DNA of 64,000 bases from the NCBI GenBank assembly GCA_964036295.1, contig OZ038462.1, positions 36,471,180 to 36,535,179 of the forward strand. The letters are read 5' to 3'. Under the pieces are notes generated by a model. The model ran no database searches, was not told the origin of the DNA, and saw nothing but the letters and a program-made list of their open reading frames with translations. The stretch is from Plumapathes pennacea (Eukaryota > Cnidaria > Anthozoa > Antipatharia > Myriopathidae). Numbering within the stretch: position 1 is the stretch's first letter; the number at the start of each line of letters is the position of its first letter. This document shows, in pieces, positions 57,301 to 64,000 of this stretch. Both the position numbers and the translations under genes were made by a program.

Positions 57301-60300
57301 TGCATGATGGGTAATCAGGGCAAGAAGGAAGCAACATGGCGGCGACGCATGCGAGAAGTCTCGGTTTAATAGTGAAATAATTTTTTTTTTTTTTTTTTTT
57401 TTTTTTTGCCGATTGCCCATCATGCATTCAAATACGTGAAGGGGTCTACACAGTAGCCCCGGCTGTATTTGCAGGCTACTCAGCATGCACTGTGAGTTAC
57501 ACTGAAGCACGCGGGGATTTGAAGACACGAGAGAAGTAGCGTGGATAAACAAGAGACAAGCTTGGAGGATCTGCAGTTTAAGCTTGGGAGTGAAAGGATT
57601 CAAGTTCGGCACTCGAGTGACGCGACGTTTGAAACGCGCATGACTTACCAGTTGAAATGTCTGACGATCCACCGATCAAATCCGCAACATCAATATCGGT
57701 GCTCTGGTCGATCACAGTTCCGGCGACTTCGACGCTATAGGTTTGGTTTTTCTTGTTCTTGTCATCTTCTGTTTTACTTTTCAACAAATGTTCGATGCCA
57801 CTCACTGTGCAAGATATCCCTGAACCAGGAATTGCCTTGAAGTTTGAACACTGGCCAAGCTGTTCAGACTGCAATTCCTGCAATACAACATTTAAATTCA
57901 AAAAATACATTACACAAACATCATGTTGAGCTCCGTAAAGCTAATGTGTCGTGTGACAGAAAGGAATTCTACGGTTGATCAGTTATCATTATCGTATCAG
58001 TATTAACAATTAGTGCTGTGGTGTGGTGTGGTGTTATGTCGTCATGTACGTGTTTTTATAAAATAACTATGATACTACGCGCGCCCTGATTGGCTAAATA
58101 ACCGTGTTAGATGAGAGTATATTACACGCTGACGCGATACGCGATGTTTTTTACTTGGCTAATTATTTTATAAAAGAAATATATAACGTGTTCCCGTGTA
58201 ATATAGCCTCATCTAAACACTTGGGAAGTTGGGAGAACACTCGAGTAGCGCCGGAAACCACTCGGCGGCCTCGTGGTTTCCTTACGCTACTCTCGTGTTC
58301 TCCCAATTCCCGCGTGTTTAGATGAGGCTATATTACACGGTGACGCGTTATATATTTCTTAAGTGTTGTGCTGTATCAATGCCAATCAGTATTAAATTTT
58401 GTATTAACCCTTTCACTCCCAAACTCAAAATACAAATTCTCCCAATCATTGAGGAAGAAAATATACAAGTGATGAAATGAGGATTGATAGTTTAAGCAGC
58501 GAGCAAGCAATCAAATGCAGAGTTATCCGTACTGTGTGACATGTCTGTGGTGAGAGACTGAAAAGAGAATATTGAAGCTGATCACCCCTAGGAGAACATT
58601 TTTCAGGCCATGCCTTTCTGACTGACCTGTTTTGCGTAATTGGTGACAGCGACTCCCAGAGGGTGTTCACTGTTGTTTTCTGCTGTGCCAGCCACGGCCA
58701 ACAACACTTCCAAACTGCACAAGGCTGGATCCACGAACAGCGCTGTTCTTAGCACAATCGGGGTGCCGTACGTCAAGGTCCCGGTCTTGTCAAACACCAC
58801 ACAAGTTACCTGCGTCAAAAAAGCGCAAAGAATGAAGTGGCGCAACCACAAGAGAGACAAGAGTCGCGTTTGGTTCACAGCTGAAACAGCTCAAGCACAA
58901 CGAACTGTTTTTGTCCTCTTTCTTTGCACTTGCCTCACTCGTTTTCATTCACCAAGTCTCAAAAATCACTCTAAAAAATTGTCGCACTTTGTAAACCGTA
59001 ATTGCAGTGTCGCGTTTTTCAAAAACTTTCAACAAAATTGCGTGAAGTTTAGTCGACGTTCGGCGTAATCTTGGCGCAAATTTTGAGGGCTCCCACGACT
59101 TCTGTATACTGTACGGTTAATGCATGGAACATTACTCCAACATACAAATTTTTCCTGCAGTTCTGAGTGTATAATTGCGCGTCGTCGGTTTCGGACTGGC
59201 TTTATAATATGACAACGAGTTGGCATGTTACACCTGAACAAATCTTAGCGCAACATCGTTCGACCAATGCAATACCATGCAGCTTTACCTTATGCGCAGT
59301 CTCAAGGGGTTCGCCCCCCTTGATCAGGACGCCATTTTGAGCACCAACGCCCGTGCTCACCATCACGGCTGTGGGCGTGGCCAGGCCCAGTGCACACGGA
59401 CAAGCGATGGCGAGAACAGTGATGCTCGTCTGGAAGGCAAAGGCCACGATAAACTCTATCTTGTCGTCAGTGTTGGGCTGTAAAAAAAAAAGGAATATTG
59501 TTCATGGTGTTCAGCTTATCCACATCTCAACCCTACAATGATAATTGTACACGTTTTAAATACATAACCAACTACTAACTAACCAGCTACCTCAGGCTAA
59601 CCTTAAACTAGTTAACTAGCTAAAGCGTCACTAAGTTACAGACTGGTAGGTATATTTATACCTTGTACCGGTGTTCTTAATAATTGCTGCACCCCAACTA
59701 AAGTGTTACCTATAAAGTTGATTATGTGATACAAATTCTCTCTTCCATTCACAAAGAGACAGCGTGGGTAACATGAAAAGGATCGAAGGTTCGATCAGCA
59801 GATGTGCAAGAGATTATATCTGGTTGTGACAAGAAACCCTACACTGATCGTTGCAAATTTTTTAGGGGTTAAAACAACTGGAGAAATCGTGTTGTCTTGG
59901 AAACCCGGAGATATCTAATAAAAGAAAAATACTGATACAAAAAGAAAATAGGGACTACACTACATAGCGAGAGAGCAGCTGTAGTAATCAAACTTACATC
60001 AAACTTTTTGTGCAACAGATTTACGTTGACAAAACCAATGACAAGCCACACGACCAAAGTTAACACGGAAAGCGCGACCACGGTGGGTACAAAATATCCA
60101 GACAAAGTGTCTGCAAACTTTTGAATTGGCGCCTGGAACGAGAAGAAGAAAATTAAATACAACAATAAACACGAGATAAACACAAAACTGGGCCCAGTTT
60201 TTCAAAGCACGATTAGGCTAATCCTGGATTAGGTCTAAACTTTCTTATCATTTATAAGCCTGAAAACGTGACTGTTTCGTCCACAACGACTTTCTTGATA

Positions 60301-63300
60301 ACGTTGTAAGCTGGAACAAGCTTTTTATTACATCTTCGAACAAAATCCTGCAGTATATTGGCAGAGAGGTCGAGAGAAAGAACTTCGTTAATCCTGGATT
60401 AGCTTAATCGACTTTCGAAAAACCGGGCCCTGAACAGCAACTAAACAGAAAACTCTTGGGATATATGTTGTGTGTGTGAGCATCTTTGTGGCCTTTACCC
60501 CTCCTGGAGGTTCTTTGGACAAAACTTTACTCTTCTTAGTTCGCCAGCGAAGTTCAACCGTAGAGTATCTCATACTTTTTATACGTAAAACCGAGTCTTC
60601 CATCCAATACCGCCCCACCCCCAAGCCCCTCCAATGCAGTTTGCAACCATTTCTTGAAAATCGATTTGTCAGTTAAACCTGCATGTTTTGATACACGACT
60701 GTATTCTCCTAAAGTAAGCAATAAAAGTTCTTGAGTTTTTGCTGGGAGAATCTATATCTTGACCAACCTTGGAGGTCTGTGCTTCTTCCACCAACTTCAC
60801 TATCTGCGCAAGCGTCGTGTCCTGCCCCACGTGGGTGGCTTCCACCAGCAGCCGCCCATTCTGATTCATCGTTCCACCAATAACAGAGTCTCCTGGTCTC
60901 TTAGCAACAGGCATGGACTCGCCTGTAATCATAGACTCGTCGGTCATGGAGTTTCCGTCGAGAACTCGACCATCAACGGGAATTTTGGCCCCAGGCACGA
61001 CCTACAATCAAGAAATGAGACTATTTGACTCTGTGTAGCGGTGACGTCGCATTGTCTGCTCTCTGTTGTATGTCAGCTTTTTTTTTGTCTTAAGTTGAGG
61101 ACAAAAAGCCCATGATCCTCTGCGCACTCGTAGCTTGCAACGAAACAGCGATGAGTGCGTGTACGAGTTTCGAGACCAGTCATTGTGAGCTCCCGTATTC
61201 TATCAAAAAATTACCGACTTCTGTCCGTTTTTAATCGTATTAAAAATAATCTCTTGATGAAAATAAAAAAGGCTGTTCTAATCCAACATCTTCATTAATC
61301 AAGCTACAATATTTTTACTATCCTCGGTGTATTTTCTTGGGCGCTGATTTCCTGAGGAAACGACAATATTCTCTGGTATAATTTATGCTGTTTCCCCTCA
61401 CCTTAAGAACGTCCCCGCGCTGAACCAGGTCAACGCTGATAATCTGCTCTCCGCTCACTTCCTTCGTGTTTGGATCAAATTTCACGATGACTGCCTCGGA
61501 CGGCTGTAGCGAGAGCAGTTTTGCCAAAGCCTCAGACGTTTTGCCTTTGGCCACGTGTTCTATCCATCGGCCAAGGGATATGAACACCAAAAGCATGGGG
61601 GGAGTGTCGAAAAATGTCATCGGGCTGTGAGTGCTTCTTTCTGCAATGGCCACCAGACAAACAATGATCTATGGAGAGAGAAAATAAAACATGATTGTTT
61701 AGTATTGTCTATAGTTCGTATACAATATGAAACGCAATGTCAGGTGATAGTCTAACTAACCTGGCCCAGGCTAACACTACAGAATTCCTAAACTCTCGTT
61801 GTACTAAGAGCAAACCTAGAAATACCACTGCACTTATTGTGCAATCGTAAGCAGAGGCACACACTAAAAACAGGCTGAGCTGCCGTCGAACTTCAAACCT
61901 AGAAATTTCAATGCACTTACTTATTGTGTAAGTATAAAACACTAAAGAAATGGTGAATAATCGTTGAACTTGCAAAAAAAAAAAAACAAAACAAAACAAA
62001 ACAAAAAACAAACAAACAAACAGAACTACTGCTGCATTTGCTGCGCAGTGATATCCATAAGTGGTGGAAAATATTAAAGTAATAATGAACGTGCAGCAAA
62101 CTTCGAAACACTATCGTTTAACTTGTAACTTGCGGATACAAATCGCTGAATGAAAACCCAAGAGAAACAATTGGAGGCGTCCTATGTGAGGCAGCTTGCT
62201 TAACAGGCTACTGACCTCGCAGCAAACTCAGAAATAACACAGCACTTACTGAGTAGAAGTAAGCAATGGTGGTGGCCAGGACTATCAGCACGTCCATGTT
62301 GGTTGTGCCGTGCTTGATGGCCTTGTAGGCAGTCACGTAGAAATATCTTCCACCCAAGAACTGTGTTGGATAAAGAGGTTCATTTGTGACAATTTATAAC
62401 ATATAACTCAATTACACCGTTTTATGCAACTCAGTAAAAGTTCTTTCGAACGTAAGGTCCGCTCCAGAAATCGATCCAAGCCAAATGTGAACTGTTGTAG
62501 GATTTCAACAGTGTAAACGCGCGCAAACGCAGTTTCAAGACAGATCTCAGTAACCAAAATCAGGGCCCGGGGGCCTGAGTTTTGTCAACTGTGTTCGGAT
62601 TTCGGATCGTTCTGAGCTACTGTGTCTCTAAATCGACTTTGATCTGGTCTGACGCTTCTGAGTTCTACTTCGTGGGCGATGCGCGAAACAAAAAATTGTT
62701 GAAGAATACTCAAACCCGGACTATCGAACCAGGAAGACTGTTGTTGCTGACTGACGTTTCGGCTACCTGAGCGGAGGTATTTTTCAGAGTCAAGTGAAGA
62801 GGTTTCGCCAGCTGATGGTATTTATCTCTGGTCGTTGATGTGTTTTGTCTGTTTGTCGTGATGCGGTTGATTGACAAGACTCGGGTGTGTTTTGCCATGA
62901 CATAATAACATGTTGCACTGTTCACTTCTCTTGCGCAATGTCTCGCAACGCAAGACAAGTTATTGAAAAACTATCGCCCAGTACAATAACGCCTTTACTC
63001 ATGCGAGTCAGTGGTTAAACCAAGAAACAGAAGGGTTTCGTTACCTGTACTGGCGTGCATAGGATGAACATCAGGAGGTTTTCCAGAGACAAGCCTGGAA
63101 TGACCAAGGTGTTGGGCTTTGTACTAAACTCGGCCAGGAAGACATGGTATGTGATGAATATTATAAACGTGGGGAAACCAAATATAAGAGAAAACAGAAA
63201 AGACTTCCTCCACCTAGTAAATGAAAAAGAAAATGCTGTTAGAAGAAACTATGTAGAACTGTTAATGAAATACGCCACTTCCAAGAAGCCTATACTGCCT

Positions 63301-64000
63301 CTGTAAATAGGCACTCTCACCGATCATGCTTTGCGTACCGGGTCCAGTTGTTCACAACCCGATTAAGCTAATCCAGGATTAACCAAAATCCAGCACTGGC
63401 CTAATCGTCCTTTGAACAACCGGGCCCCGGTGTTTACAGTGTGTTGTGGTCAGTGAGCTTTGCCACTTTTCGGTCGCCAACGGTGTGGTTTTTTGGTCTG
63501 GCTCCTACTGCATGCTGTGTGTAATAAACTTCTTGAAGTTCAAGTCCCGAACGTACGAAACCAACTAAAAATAAAAATAGTCGATAACCACCATTTTTAT
63601 TAGACTGTTCCAGTCCCTCCTCTTCTCTCCAAAGATCATAAATAAGCGCGAAAGCCGAGCGACACGAGCGGCAGAGCGAGGCTGAAGGCCGAGCGGAGTC
63701 TAGACGCTAGGCGGGGGAGAAGAAAAGGAGGGTATTTGTATGAAACAAAAATGGCCGCCAACTGTTGCGGGGCGCGCAAAGCATTACCGGTGAGAGTGCT
63801 CGAAACATCGGGCAAACATGTGTTCATAGGTTTTACCGCACTACGCTAATCTGATAAACTATACACGTACTTCTTTATTTCTTTAGAGTGATCAAGCCTG
63901 TCTTTCTTATCGCCACTTCCCAAAGATGCTGTAAATCCAATCTCCTCGATTCCTTCAATGATATCCCTCGGTCCGGTGATGTCGGTGTCATAAACAAAGC
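54349..64000 (-). CDS. ATP7: Copper-transporting P1B-type ATPase (ATP7A/ATP7B orthologue), 3' part
   Basis: Exons in transcript order: 63871-64000 (cut by the window edge), 63045-63213, 62250-62360, 61402-61668, 60768-61001, 59998-60132, 59289-59477, 58627-58809, 57649-57877, 56855-57016, 56559-56701, 56048-56251, 55181-55401, 54349-54553. All phases agree, giving 859 residues here. The first exon ends a heavy-metal-associated domain ([16 protein letters not shown]). Then come the membrane helices, the actuator motif TGES, the copper-binding CPC ([11 protein letters not shown]), the phosphorylated Asp in DKTGT, SEHPL and TGDN in the nucleotide domain, [10 protein letters not shown], and MAASSVSVV in the last helix. 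ATP7 pumps Cu+ into the trans-Golgi or out of the cell at the cost of ATP. The C-terminal tail after the last helix is about 70 residues, rich in Ser/Arg/Gly. No C-terminal dileucine like that of ATP7A was identified. The N-terminal metal-binding repeats lie past 64000. Confidence 0.96.
54978..55058 (-). mobile_element. Degenerate tRNA-derived SINE head
   Basis: Read from 55058 leftward it has a tRNA-like A box (TGGCTGAGTGGTTAGCAC) and a weaker B box (GGGATCCGATCC). It does not fold as a tRNA. It lies in the last ATP7 intron beside the hairpin at 55081. Confidence 0.55.
55081..55129. repeat. Short hairpin, AACCTCGTTCCCAGG family
   Basis: CCAACCTCGTTCCCAGGCT pairs imperfectly with AGCCTGAGAAAGAGGTTGG. 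It is the same family as 43388-43435. Confidence 0.75.
57268..57479. mobile_element. TIR element with central poly(T)
   Basis: GTAGCCTGCGAATA at the left pairs with TATTTGCAGGCTAC at the right. The inner arms CCTTCACGGATTTGAATGCA and its near-inverse at about 57424 also pair. A run of more than 20 T occupies 57380-57407. It lies in an ATP7 intron. Confidence 0.75.
58174..58360. mobile_element. 187-bp foldback hairpin
   Basis: AAGAAATATATAACG at the left is inverted as CGTTATATATTTCTT at the right. The arms stay paired inward (GTGTAATATAGCCTCATCTA, GGGAGAACACTCGAGTAGCG) to a centre near 58265. It is non-coding and lies in an ATP7 intron. Confidence 0.85.
58404..58592. mobile_element. TTAA-type TIR element, second copy
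   Basis: It starts TTAACCCTTTCACTCCCAAA and, in inverse orientation, carries the interior of the element at 49586 (AGACTGAAAAGAGAATATTG). Its right terminus is degraded (GATCACCCCTAGGAG). Confidence 0.7.
60190..60430. mobile_element. TIR element with GGGCCC-GTTTTTC ends
   Basis: GGGCCCAGTTTTTCAAAG at the left pairs with the inverse of the right end (GGGCCCGGTTTTTCGAAAG). Both inner ends carry GGCTAATCC(A/T)GGATTA. It lies in an ATP7 intron. Confidence 0.75.
61976..62021. repeat. A-rich (CAAAA)n/(CAAA)n tract
   Basis: A poly(A) run is followed by CAAAA and CAAA units in an ATP7 intron. Confidence 0.85.
62700..62960. mobile_element. Partial relative of the 37235 foldback element
   Basis: GACTGTTGTTGCTGACTGAC, TTTCGGCTACCTGAGCGGAG and CAGAGTCAAGTGA match the left arm of the element at 37235-37636. 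The opposing arm is absent here. It lies in an ATP7 intron. Confidence 0.7.
63338..63429. mobile_element. Very short TIR element, GGTTGTTCAAAGGACGAT ends
   Basis: CCGGGTCCAGTTGTTCA at the left pairs with TGAACAACCGGGCCCCGG at the right. The inner left holds AGCTAATCCAGGATTA, as in the element at 60190. Only 92 bp long, it is probably a deleted family member. Confidence 0.65.

Overview
The window is nuclear DNA of an invertebrate animal, most probably an anthozoan cnidarian and quite possibly a stony coral. The evidence is indirect. The genes are metazoan, rich in introns with GT-AG borders, and lie on both strands in no operon-like order. The spaces between exons are full of short inverted-repeat elements of kinds I associate with coral genomes. 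No marker gene proves the species. No CRISPR array, bacterial operon or long retrotransposon reading frame is present.

Layout: 479-15795 (+) holds a complete 27-exon villin gene, whose product of 829 residues has six gelsolin domains and a C-terminal headpiece. 16992-24078 holds two intronless paralogues of a PPP1R27-like protein phosphatase 1 partner (RVxF motif plus ankyrin repeats) in opposite orientation, with a broken third copy between them. 25379-27221 (+) is a two-exon gene for an unrecognised secreted protein made of two ~66-residue repeats joined by a Gly/Ser/Thr linker. 28192-35448 (-) is a ten-exon ankyrin-repeat DHHC palmitoyltransferase. It is head to head with an intronless TMEM175 gene (35557-37029, +) across about 108 bp. 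40477-51131 (-) is PAN3, the adaptor of the PAN2-PAN3 deadenylase. 54349-64000 (-) is the 3' 14 exons of a copper-transporting P1B ATPase (ATP7A/B type), whose metal-binding N-terminus lies beyond the right edge.

The genes do not form one pathway. They cover actin bundling and severing, PP1 targeting, protein palmitoylation, a lysosomal/endosomal cation channel, mRNA deadenylation and copper export.

Accessory DNA is abundant: terminal-inverted-repeat elements (one with a clear 10-bp target-site duplication), foldback hairpins, tRNA-derived SINEs, nested insertions in a PAN3 intron, and microsatellites. The most interesting items are the secreted twin-repeat protein, the patchwork identity of the inverted PPP1R27-like pair, the Mutator-like foldback element, the TMEM175 gene that has no introns and an altered first selectivity motif, and a hairpin repeat family seen in an intact and an arm-deleted form.

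All exon borders were read by eye from codon phase, splice signals and family similarity. No alignment or database search was run.
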